Shown here: positions 26,099 through 37,600 of the stretch, piece by piece
How the letters are laid out: the number at the start of each line of letters is the position of its first letter
Position numbering within the stretch: the stretch's first letter is position 1
Assembly (NCBI GenBank): GCA_016713245.1
Contig: JADJPM010000001.1
Coordinates: 310,001-374,000 of the forward strand
Reading direction: 5' to 3'
DNA: 64,000 bases
DNA from: Verrucomicrobiaceae bacterium
GTDB lineage: Bacteria; Verrucomicrobiota; Verrucomicrobiia; Verrucomicrobiales; Verrucomicrobiaceae
Program-made: the position numbers and the translations under genes
Notes under the pieces: model-generated
Seen by the model: the letters and a program-made list of their open reading frames with translations, nothing else
Database searches by the model: none
Told to the model about the DNA's origin: nothing

Positions 26099-27382
26099 TT
26101 ATGAGGTCTTGCTGGCGCGAACCTGCTGCCACTGGTCGTAAACGGCATCGTTGGAGGCAGAGGCATCGCCAGTGATGCGGCGAAATTCTTCGCGGGAGAG
26201 GCCTTGAGGGCCACGGGCGGCGGTTTTGGCGGCATGATAGCGCTGGCCCATGTCCAAGTCGTCTTGAACGGAGTGAATGAGGCGGGGGCAAGTGCCTCGC
26301 GCTCTTCCGTGTGCCGTTAAGCGTTCGTAATGCAGGTGACCGAGTTCCAACAGTGCTCTTCCCGGGAAGCTCTTCACATTGAGGTTGGGTGGATATTCAA
26401 AATTGACGACAGCGGGACAGTTGGTGGTAGAAACAAACGAGCCATCTTCAAACTCGGTGGTGAAATCGACCACACGAGCATTCATCATTTTGCGGGCGGC
26501 GGTGAAGAAGGTGAGCAGGCGCAACCACCACGCGGCCTTACCGTGCCAGATTGCGGCCACCACGCAGTGATCTGGACTGCGCATGGAGCGCGAAAAGCAG
26601 TGTGTCATGCTCGCGTTGCGAAGACTGGTGGTCTCCACGTCAGCGAGAAGGACAAAGAGGTGTTTCTCGAGGACGGCTTGAGTCTGATCGTAGAATTTGA
26701 GATCGAGATGGGAGAAATCGGCTGCTTTGACGAACTCGAAGGTGAGAGGCGCATAGATCTGCTGCATCGTCTCCTCAATCCCGAGAGCGGCGTGATGAAG
26801 GGCGGGGTCCCGGACGGGCGGCGGGGGCGCCGCGAAGGGAGGCGGAGCGTTTGGCGAGAAAGCGGGGTCGTAGGCTCCGGGCGGTGATTCGAGCGGGTTG
26901 ATCTCACGCGTTGGGGTGACTTTTTCAGGTTGGGAGGCAGGAGGAAGCAGACCGAAGAAACGGACGATCTCGCTGAGCGCGGACGTGAGCTGGAAAGGCC
27001 ACAAGATAGGCGAGGTGAGAAGCGCAAACAGGCTCCAGCGGGCGATGCGGCGGGTGAAAAGACCGAGGAACATCACAAGCACCCCGAGGACGAGCGTGCC
27101 GAGACCGGCGGCGAACCAGGTGTGGGTGAAGACTCGCGTGCCGAAGCGGCCCCAGAACCAGGCGCAGCTCAGGGCGAAGACCACCGGCGTGATCATGCGA
27201 AACATGCCAAGCCAGGAACGACAGGCTCCGAAGGCCACATTGAGCATGGCGAGGCCGAGCCAGACGAGCAGGATCTGAGTAGAGATCTGCGGTAGATGGG
27301 TGTCGAGCCAGGGCTGGAGCTTTTCCATCCATGGCTGGAGCTGCTCGAGAAGGGGCTGAAGCTTCTGGAGGATGGCGTTCAT
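26099..27382 (-). CDS. Membrane protein of unknown function directly downstream of the giant gene
   Basis: 427 residues. A Leu/Gln-rich amphipathic N-terminus (LQPLLEQLQPWMEKLQPW) precedes four hydrophobic segments (about 36-54, 62-80, 88-110 and 115-135). A Pro/Ala-rich linker follows (about 150-200), then a soluble C-terminal half containing HCFSRSMRSPDHCVVAAIWHG and ELGHLHYERL. The HYE/Cys motifs hint at an enzymatic or binding domain, but nothing is recognised. Its start lies 9 bases after the stop of the giant gene, so the two are probably co-transcribed and perhaps functionally linked. Confidence 0.7.
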   Translation of the reverse strand: MNAILQKLQPLLEQLQPWMEKLQPWLDTHLPQISTQILLVWLGLAMLNVAFGACRSWLGMFRMITPVVFALSCAWFWGRFGTRVFTHTWFAAGLGTLVLGVLVMFLGLFTRRIARWSLFALLTSPILWPFQLTSALSEIVRFFGLLPPASQPEKVTPTREINPLESPPGAYDPAFSPNAPPPFAAPPPPVRDPALHHAALGIEETMQQIYAPLTFEFVKAADFSHLDLKFYDQTQAVLEKHLFVLLADVETTSLRNASMTHCFSRSMRSPDHCVVAAIWHGKAAWWLRLLTFFTAARKMMNARVVDFTTEFEDGSFVSTTNCPAVVNFEYPPNLNVKSFPGRALLELGHLHYERLTAHGRARGTCPRLIHSVQDDLDMGQRYHAAKTAARGPQGLSREEFRRITGDASASNDAVYDQWQQVRASKTS

Positions 27383-27391
27383 GACGAGGAA

Positions 27392-28640
27392 TCAGTTTGC
27401 CGGCGTGAGGAAGTGAGCGCGGAAGGGCTGCAAAAGCTTCTGCGTGGAGACATTCTGGCTGCTGCGTTCGTCGATCCAGTGAGCGGCAGGATCGAGCTGG
27501 TAGTTCCAGTAGGTGGCGGTGGCCGGATCGGCATCACCGCTCCAGAGGCGGAGCTTCGAGCCGGGACGCACTTCGAGGCTGGAAGGTGCCTGCGGAAGGG
27601 CGGAGCCGGTGCCGCGGAAGTGAGTGCCCGCAGCGGGAGCCTCGGGTGTGAGGCGCAGCTCGCCAAAGAGGGTGAGGCTGGTGGCTTGATCGCGGATTTG
27701 CAGGAGCATGCCTTCCTGCGGACGGACGACGCGGGCGGAGGCATCGGTGAGGGTGGCGTCACCTTCCTTGATCCACTTGAGCGTGGTGCCGTCATCCATG
27801 ATCCAGAGGACACGGAAGGCATTTATGGCGGTATCGAAGAACATGACGCGATCGGCAGCGGAGGATTCCGTGGCTCCGCGGAGGCTTCCAGCAGGAATGA
27901 GGCTGGCGAGGGTGTGATGCGAGCGGATGGCGATGCGGGCACCCTGGATGCGGGCATCGGGTGTGGAGGTGAGCGTGAGAGTGTTGCCAGTGGAGGTGGT
28001 GGTGTCGATATCGAGCGTGTGACCGGCAAGCGGGCCACTGAGCACTTCGACGAAGTATTTTTCGCCGGCGGCGAAGCTGGTGTGGATGGAGGTGGCTCCG
28101 TTGAGGATGACGAGATGGTTTTCATTCACCGTCTGGACGGCTCCACAGAAGATGGCGGAGCGCAGCAGCGGCATGGAAAGGCTCTGACGGCCTGGGAGAG
28201 CTTCAAGATGGCTCCAAGCATGGATGGCGGAGGTGGTGACGGCTTCGGGCGTGCCGTTCAGATCGGCATCGAGCATGACTTTGAGGCGGATGAAGCCTGC
28301 GGCGGCATTTTGATCAAAGCCGCTGTAAGTGGCGGTGGTGGTGCCATCGGTGTTCGCGGTTAGGCGTGGGGCGGTGGTGAGCAATTTCCAGGTGGTGAGA
28401 TCGGTGCTGGTTTCGAGCGTGAGGCGCACATCCGGCGGCTGAACGGGGCGTGTGAGGATGGCCTGGAGCTGACCATCTGGGCTGCGGGCCAATGAGAAGC
28501 GGGAGGTGTGGTGACCGCTGGTGGCAGGTGTGCCGAGGGCGTGCTCAAGAAGATCGGTGAGGCCATCGGCATCGCCATCGGCGAGAGGATCGCCGCTGAA
28601 GGTGAGGGAGCCGGCCTGGGCGAGATTGTTGCTGACGACG
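27392..28640 (-). other. C-terminal module resembling TIGR02597
   Basis: About 415 residues at the end of the giant protein. After a DGDADGLTDLLEHALG calcium-like motif comes a beta-rich stretch with LLLQIRDQATSLTLFGEL and repeated VDE-type strands (NENHLVILNGATSIHTSF, KYFVEVLSGPLAGHTLDI). The pattern resembles the verrucomicrobial TIGR02597 family of secreted proteins. Being the last domain, it may mediate surface anchoring or secretion. The assignment rests on recalled family features. Confidence 0.5.
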
Positions 28641-31600
28641 GGGCCTGCGGCAGGAGGTGCGTTGGCTGTGACGGTGATGCTGTGGTCTTCCACTTCACCG
28701 CGAAGAGTGGAGGTGCCGCTGAAGGTTGGTGCCGTCGCACCTTCGACCATGCGGATGCGCAGGTATTTCGTGCCAGCGGTGGTGGTGGCAGGCGGGGTGA
28801 TGGTAAAGATACGCGTGCCGCTGGAGGTGACGGGTTGAGCCGTCTGCGTTTCGCTGGGGTCAATGACATCACCATCGCCGTTCCAATCCACGAAGACATT
28901 GACGTAGGCGGTGGTGACCGGACTGCTGATCGCGACGTTGAAGGAGAGATTCGTGGCGGTGCCGATGGAGAAGCCAGGCATGGTGACATCTTCGTCATCG
29001 ATGCCCGCGAGATCATCTGCGGTCGCGGTGGTGTTGAGGTTCGAATTGGCCTCGCCATCCGGGGCGATACTGCCGATGCGCACGGCAGGATTTGCCGTCT
29101 GAGAGGCGGTGGCAAAGCTGGTGTAGTCTCCAAAGTCTGTCGGTGGCGGTGCCTGGATGGTGACGACATAGTCCTCCACTTCGCCAGCGCCGCTCAGACC
29201 CACGGGAGAGGCGTTGTTGGAAGTGGTGAGCAAGAAACGGGCTCCGAGATTGATGCCTTGGATGGCATTGGCAGGCACGGTGATGTTGAGGTTCTGCGAG
29301 AAATTGTTCCTGCCAGTGGTGACGATGACGTTGGTAGCGATCTGCTCGCCAGGATCGGTGAGCTGGCCGTTGTTGTTGTAGTCGATCCAGCCATTGAGGT
29401 AGATGGAGGTGCCGGTCGAGTTGGTGACGATCACGGGGATCGTGGCAGTGGCACCTGCGGTGAAGGTGGAAATCGTCACGCCATCCTCATCATCGTTACC
29501 GGCGGTGTCATCGCCCGTGGCGTTGGCATTGGTGGTGGCGGAAAGCTCAGATTCGACGGTGGCTCCGAGGCGAATCGTGGTCCCGACCACGGTGGAGGCG
29601 GTGCCGAAGGCGGAGTAATCGCTGTAGTCGGTCGGCGGCATCACGGTGATGGCATAATCCTCGACCTCGCCTTTCAGCGCCGAGGTGCCTGAGAAGAGGG
29701 GTGCCGAGTTGCCTTCCGTCACACGGATGCGGAGGTAGCGTGTCACAGGTATTCCGGTGGCGGTGGTGGCGGGCGGCGTGAGGACAAAGTTGACGTTGGA
29801 ACTACCGTTTGGATTGATTTCCTGGGCGGTCTGCGTTTCGCCAGCATCCGCCACATCGCCATCGTTGTTCCAATCCACAAAGACATTCATCGTCGTCTTC
29901 CCGCTGAGCTCCGCCTTGATCTGAGTCATAGGGATGCTCAGCGTGGTGGGCAATGCCGACATAAAGACGGGCATGGTGAGATCTTCGTCGTCCGAGCCGA
30001 CCGCATCATCCCCTGTCGCCGTGGTATTGGCTGGATTCGTCGTCTCGGCATCGGTGGGCAATGCACCGATCCGGATGGCGGCATCGGCGACCTGCGTGGC
30101 GAAAGCGAAGCCGGAGTAATCTCCGAAGTCGGTGCCAAGGGGAACACTGGTCGCGATGGTGTAACTGCCGGAGATGCCCTGACAGCCATTCGTATCGGTG
30201 ACGATGATGGTGAAGGTTTGAGGTGTGCCACCCGCCGGAGTGCCGCTGATGACGCCGTTCGACGCGAGAGCCAATCCATTCGGCAGGCTGCCGCTGGCGA
30301 GACTGTAAGAGTAAGGTGCGGTGCCGCCCGTGGCCGCCAGTGCCTGCGAGTAGCTCACGCCGATGGAGCCGGAAGGCAACGCGACCGGTGTGATCGTGAT
30401 CAGCGGGCAGGCCGGGGCGACGGTGAAGCCGAAATCGATGGTCATGAGACCGGAGGCATCCGCCACATCATCCATCTGAGCTTCGTAACCGTTCTCACCA
30501 AAGGTCTGCGTGCTGCTGGTGTTCAGCGGCATGGAGCCGTAGGAGAGGGTGAAGTTGCCACTGCGGATGCCATCCAGGGGGAGATTCGAGTTATCGAGGC
30601 CGTTTTCGTCGAGGAGGTCGTCTTTGTTCGTATCGGCATTCGAAGCCGTGCCACCGATGCCGGTGACGGACCTGAGACCCGCCAGCGGTGCACCTATCTG
30701 GAACATGGCTGCGGGAATGTGAACATAGTAAGCGGCGGAGGCGCTCGCATAGAGCGTGTAGGTGCCGTTAGGGCCGGTGATGGTTTCGGAGACCGGGGTG
30801 GCGGTGATGGGCTGGCTGGCCTGGAAGAGGCGCACGGTGACTCCGGGCATCGGTAGGTCGATGCCTGGATCGAAGAGGTTGTTTCCGTTCACATCACGGA
30901 AAACAAGATTGCCAACCATCAGGGCTTTTGGTTTGAGGCCGAGGTCGATCGTGAGGTCGATGTTGGCGTCGTCGTCGTTGTCGGAGGTCTTGTTGAAGCC
31001 GGTTTCCTCGTTGTTGGCATCCGTGGGCATCTCGCCAGGCAGGATGTCCCCATTGCTGATCTCCGTGGAGGCACCATCCACCTCGGGATTGGCGGAGGGG
31101 AGCAGGTTCTGGTTCTGATTGTCGTCATCGCCAAAGGTCGTGTAAAGGGTGGGCACGAGGAAATCGAGCGGGCCACCTGCGGCGAACTGGCTCGAAGGAA
31201 TGTGAATGTAGTATTTTTGCGTGCCGATGGCGGGCGGGGCAACGACGAGGTAGGAGCCGTCCGTGCCGGACCAGGATTTCGAGATGACCGTCTCGCTGCC
31301 GGTGGTGGTGTCCACATGGCGGAGCTGGACGAGCACGCCAGGAAGCGGCGTGTCCATGCCAGCGACGTATTTGCCATCGGCGTTGTTATCGCGGAAGACG
31401 ATGTTGCCAGCACCGATGCGGGTATCGAAGCCGAAGTCGATGGTGAGATTGGTCATCGGCTCGTTCACGCCATCGTCGGAGGTGCCCTGGAAGCCGGACT
31501 CCGCGGCTCCGCCAGGGGCGTTGCCAGAGACGAGTAGCACCGGGCCAGAGCTGATGCCGCGGAGCTCGGGTTTCTCGTCATCGCTGCCATCTTCACCGGT

Positions 31601-34600
31601 GTTGTCATCGCCGAGGGAGCTGTGGCGGAGGGAGAGCTTGCGATAGAGCGGGCCAGCAGCGCCACCCATGTGAGGAGCGGAGGCTTTGAAGTTATCCGCA
31701 GCGACGTGGACGATGTACTCGCCGGGGTTGAGGTTGTTGAAGATGTAGCGGCCATTCGCATCCGTGTAGGTGGAGCGGATGTAGTTGATGACGCCGTTGG
31801 GGGACTCCTCGTTGAGGTGCAGCAGCATCCACACATTGGCCACGCCTTCGCCCGCATCGGCGATGAGGTTATGGTTCGCATCGTTGAAGACGAGATTGCC
31901 GATGGTCATGAGCTGGAGTGTGCCGCCGCCGGAGAAACCGAAGTCGAAGGTGAGATCCGTGTCTGTATCAGTGACGTCATCACTGCTGCCGAGGAAGCCT
32001 GTTTCAGTGGCGGAGGGTTCGGTGCCGTAGGCGAGCTGGAAGGTATTCGTGGAGACGCCGGTGGTAGCAGGGCTGGCAGTGGCGAGGGCATTTTGGCCGG
32101 TGCTGTCGTCAATACCGTCATCGGCACCGGGTGAAGGCAGCGGCGTGGTGCCAGCGAGAGGTTTGCCGGAAGCAAAATCCGCCTTCGGAATATGGAGGAA
32201 GTATTCTCCAGGCTGGTAAACGCGGAGGAGGAAGGAACCGTCCGTGCCAGTGAGGGTCTGGGCGACTGGCAGGGTGCTGGCGTTGTTTGGATCATCACCG
32301 AACTCGTAGAGCTTCACAGTGACATTGGGCACGCCGTAATCCGCAGCGGAGTATTTTCCATCTCCATCGAGATCACGGAAGACGAGATTTCCCACGGCGA
32401 GGGGCTTGGGTGAGAAGCCAAGGTCCACGGTGAGATCACCATTGGCATCATCAAAGTCGTCGTCCTCGGAACGGTAGCCCAGTTCACCGGCGGCCTCCGT
32501 GGGTGCGGCATCCCTCAGCACGGTGAAGAGAGGTGTGCGAGCCCCTTCACTGAGCACGCTGCTGGTGGTGTAACCATCCTGACTGACCTGATCGTCTCCA
32601 TTGGTGTTTACAGGCAGGCTGCCGTTCGCAGATAGGGAAGGAACCGTATCAGCGAGGGGCATGCCGGCAGCGAATTCAGAGGCGGGGATGCGGATGTAGT
32701 ATCCGCCAGGAGCCACGGAGAAGCTGTAGGTGCCGTTGAAGAGCGTGGTGGTGGTGGCGGCAGGTGCGGTGGCGTTTGCGGCATTGGTCCAAAGCTCGAC
32801 GGTGACACCGCCGACGCCGGTTTCGGTGTTCGGATCAAAGACGCCATCGTTGTTGGCATCGTTGAAGACGAGGTTTCCGATGGTCACTTGCGGGACAAAG
32901 CCAAAATCACGGGTGAGATCGACGGCGCTGTCATTGAGGTCATCCGAGCTGCCTTGGAAGCCTGGCTCCATCGTGCCGGTAGGGCTGGAGACAGCGGAGA
33001 GAGTGAAGACGGCGGAGAGAATGCCATCGGAGGTGGGGTTTCCGTTGTCGATGCCATCCTCACCCACGTTGTCATCGCCGGACTGCACGCCGCGGACGCT
33101 GGCGTAGCTGTAGAGTGGCATGCCGAAGAGGAAGTTCTCCGGAGCCACGCGGATGTAGTAATCCCCTGGCGTCAGGTCGGTGAATAGATAGCTGCCGTCT
33201 CCACCGGTGGTGGTGGTGCGCCAGGGTGGATCAAAGGGAATAACGTCCTGTGAGCGGTAGAGTTCGACGCTGACCGGTTCGTTCACGCCTTCACCCGCAT
33301 CGTGGATGCCGTTGTAATTCGCATCTTTGAAGATGACGTTCCCCACGGAGACGGAGCGGTAGAAGCCGAAGTCGATGGTGAGATCGGCGTTGTCGTCGTT
33401 GAAGTCATCGTAGTAAGCGAAGGCCCCGCTCTCGCCGAAGGAGTTCAACGGCTCCTCATCGGGGGCGACGTTGATGGCGTAGGACATGATGCCATTGACG
33501 TCCGGCTGGGTATCATCAATGCCGTTGTCCGAGCCGGGGGTGTTGTCATCCACGCCATCGTCCGCGCCGCCGCCGATGATGGAGGACCAGCCAGCGAGAG
33601 GCTTGCCCGCCTGGAACTCGGAGGCCGGGATGAAGACGATATAACTTCCGGGGGTGAGGTTGTTGAAGAAATACACACCGCCATTGGCGGTGGTGGCCTC
33701 CGCAAGCGGGGTGGAGGCGCGTGGATCAGCGGTGCTGAGGAAGAGGCGCACTTTGACGCCGTCGATGCCCTCGCCGCTGTCGTAGATCTCATCCCCGTCG
33801 AGATCACGCCAGACGAGGTTACCTAGGCCGACGCCGTTTGGATTGGCCGGAGCGAAGCCGAAGTCGATGGTGAGGTCGTAGTTGTCGTCGTCGAAGGAGT
33901 CCATTCCTTTGTCCGTGCCGGTTTCACCGCTGCTTTCGACGGGTTCGCTATTCACGGTGAGAGTGACGACGGAGGAACTGATGCCATTGAGATGCGGCGC
34001 GGAATCATCAATACCGTTGTCATTGCCGCTGGTGTTGTCATCAATGCCAGAGGAGGTGGACGAGACGCCGGCCACGGATTGAAGGCCAGCGAGCGGGCCT
34101 CCAGGCGCGAACATGGCGGCCGGGATATGAACGATGTAGTCACCTGCCGGGAGATTGCCAAAGAAGTAGCGACCACCACCGGCCGTGGCGTCGGAGAATA
34201 GCGGGACCGCCTGGCCAGGTGTTTGGGAGGATTGGTAGAGCTCGACGGTGACGCCATCGACGCCCTCGTTGTTGTCCGCTCTACCGTTTCCATTCAGATC
34301 GCTGTAAACGAGGTTACCGAGGCCGACGGGCGTCTGGAAGCCAAAGTCCACCGTGAGATCGATGGCAGCGTCGTTTTGATCATCGGAGGTGGAGTCGTCA
34401 CCGGACTCGCCAGTGTCTCCGGTGGGAGCTGCACCTGGATAGACCGAGACAACGAGAGACGAGATGCCATCGGAAGAGGGAGTTCCGATGTTGATGCCGT
34501 CCTCACCCACATCGTCATCACCGGAGAGACCTTCGTTGATGGAGATGCGCTGGAAGAGCGGGCCGCCACCGGCGAACATCGTCTTGGGAATATGAACGAT

Positions 34601-37600
34601 GTAATTGCCGGCAAGTAAGTTGTCGAAGAGATAGCGGCCCGAAACATCGGTGACGGCGGAAGCCACTGCGTGGTTGCCCGGTCCGGGCGGGGTTAAGGAA
34701 TTGTACACCTCGACGGTAACGCCCGACAGGCCTTCTCCGGCATCTGCGCGGCCATTGGAATTCGTATCCGCAAAGATGAGATTACCAACAGCCACCGGAC
34801 GGTAGAGGCCGATGTCCACGGTGAGGTCAATGTTACGGTCGTCCGCATTATCGGAGCTGCCGTCAAAGCCTGATTCGCCATTACCCCGAGGGGCGAGGTC
34901 ACGCACGAGAGTCACGAGGCCAGTCGAGACACCTGAAAGCCAAGGCTGGGAGACATACGGGGCGTCCTGCCCGGAATCATCATCCCCGGCGGAGATGGTG
35001 GGGAGCGGGAATAGGCCGCGAAGATCGCCTGAGTTGGTAAACTGCGTGGCGGGCAGATGAACGAAATACTGTCCTTGGAAAAGGTTCGGGAAGAGATATT
35101 TGCCACCATTGGCGGTCATGGTGGTGGCAAAGGGTAAATCACTACCTGGAACAGCACCCCACTGGTAAAGCTCGACGGCGGCATCGTTGACGCCTTCACC
35201 GTTGTCGAAGCGTCCGTTTCCGTTGGCATCGTTGAAGACGAGGTTGCCGATGCCCATGTTACCCGGCTCCACGAATCCGAAATCGACGGTCATATCCCCA
35301 TTGGCATCAATGGTGTGATCATCGAGCTCGCCGCCGAGACGGAGTTCGGTGCCGGAAATGCCATTGCCGGTAGGTTCGGTGCCAGGAGAGAGGGTGATGA
35401 GGGGGCTGAAGACTTCGCTCTTGGTTCCGCCCGGTTGATTGCCATTGTCGTCGCCATCGGTTTGGTTGTCCGAATTGACGGTGACGGGACTGCTGTTTCC
35501 GCTGCCGGCGAGAGGCTGGCCGCTGGAGAAGTTCGCGACGGGGATGCGGACCTGATAAACGCCTGGGGCCTGGCCGGAGAAGTAGTAGAAGCCCTTCGAG
35601 TCCGTGAAGGTCCAGCCGATGAGCACTTCAGCACCATCACCTGTGTTGCCGTTTACATCACGCCAGAGTTCTACCTTCACCGAAGGGATACCGGTTTCAT
35701 CGGCGTCCTGAATGCCATCCGCATCGAGGTCATTCCAGACGACGGAGCCGATGGCGACGGCACTGGCGAGCGGAGCCATTGGCTTGCCGATAGCGAGGTC
35801 ACGCGGTCCAGGCCAGATTTCATTGTTCGGACCAGGCGGCGTGGGGATGGGCACTTCGAAGACGTCAACGGTGCCGTTCGGCGCAGCCGTAGGATCGACG
35901 CGGACGAGGGAACCGCTGATGAAGCTGCTACCGCCGACGACAGGCTTACTCCAGTTGAAGCCGGAGATGTAGATGCGGTTGTTGGCGGGGTTGTACTCGA
36001 CGTCAGCCGTTTCGACGAAGCCTTTGCCCGCGCTGGAGATGGTGGCGACGAGCTCAGGCAGGCCGGGAGCGGAAGGATCCGCAAGGTCGATGCGGAAGAT
36101 CTCACCATCGGAACGGTTCACGCCGTAAAGAGTGGAGGCATGAATGTCGATGCCGGAGATGAGAGCGATGGCCTGGCCGCCAGGGACCATGGTGACGATC
36201 TGCGAATCGGTGACGATGGTGTTGAGCAGCGTGCCCGTGGTGGTGCTGTAACGGCGGATTTCACGCAGGCTGCCGTTTTGCACGACGAGGTAGATATTGC
36301 CATCCGGGCCGAAATTGATGTCGAGAATGCCCGCCTGAGTGATGAAGCTATAAGGAGCCACACCCATCGGAGCGCCCGGCGTGGTGCCTCCAGGGCCCTC
36401 GAAGCGAACGACGCGATTTCCGTTCACATCGACGACGTAGAAGTTTCCATCCGGGCCGATGGCGAAGCAGGCGATCCAGGAGACGGAGGCAGTGCTGTTG
36501 TTGAGCACGGTGCCGAGATCCGTGCCGGAGGGGGAGATTTTGCGCAGGTTGCTGGCGCCGTAGTGTGCGGCATACCAATTACCATCCGGGCCGAGTTCGA
36601 TGCTGTAAGGCACATCACCCCAGTCACCATTGCCCTGGCTGTGGCTGGTGCCGAAGGTGTTCACGAGATTGCCATTGTAGAGGCCGGTGCTGGCGTTGAA
36701 GACCTGAATGCTATCGTCCTGCGTGGCGGAGACGTAGATGGTGGGCGTGACGGGCTGGAGGCCGAAATCGATGGTGTTTTCGACATAGGTGCCGCCGCCG
36801 GTGCCGGGTTCATTGGCGGGCGAAAGCGTCACGATGGGGCTATAAATGGCCCCACCACCGATTTGGATGCCGTTGTCGTCATTATCGACGCCATTGTCGC
36901 TCAAGGTGGTGGCGCTGCTGGAGAGCGGCTGGGCTGCTGGCGGTGCAGGAAGGCGCACATAGACGGTGACGGGCGGGAGGTCATTGAAGGTGTACAAGCC
37001 GCCGGAGGCCGTGGTGGTGCTTTGCAGCAGCACATCATCCGTGCCGCCGACTTTGCCATCCGCTCCGGCATTCCAGACTTCGACGGCCACACCATTGATG
37101 CCGGTTTCACCGCCGTCCTTGATGCCGTCGTCATCGCTATCCTGCCAGACGAGATTGCCCAAAGTCATGCCGCGGAATAGGCCCACATCGAGGGTGAAGT
37201 CCGTATCAGGATCGCTGTCCTCGGAGGTAGTCTCGCCACTGGTGGTGAGCTGCACGACCGGCGTGTAGATGACGGTGCCAGGACCGCCGGGCTGGGTGAT
37301 GCCGTTGTTGTCCTGATCGGTGCTGTTGTCCGCGTTCACCGGGTTGGCCCCCTGAATGCGCAGATTGGATGGCGGCAGCACGCGGACGAAGAAGTAACCG
37401 GGCTGGAGGTTGTTGAAGTGATACTGACCGAGCGCCCCGGTGGTCATCGAGGTGATGAGCAGATCGGTATTCGGACCGCTACCGCCGACGGCGTGATCCG
37501 CGCCGGGGTCCCAAAGCTCGACGGTCACGTCTTTGACGCCCGGCTCGCCGTTGTCGTGGTAACCATTGTAGTTCGCATCGTCGAAGATCATGTCACCGAG

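Noticed and set aside
35315..37180. 621-codon plus-strand frame
   Set aside because: Antisense to the NHL propeller and SdrD-B modules; no start signal or domain.
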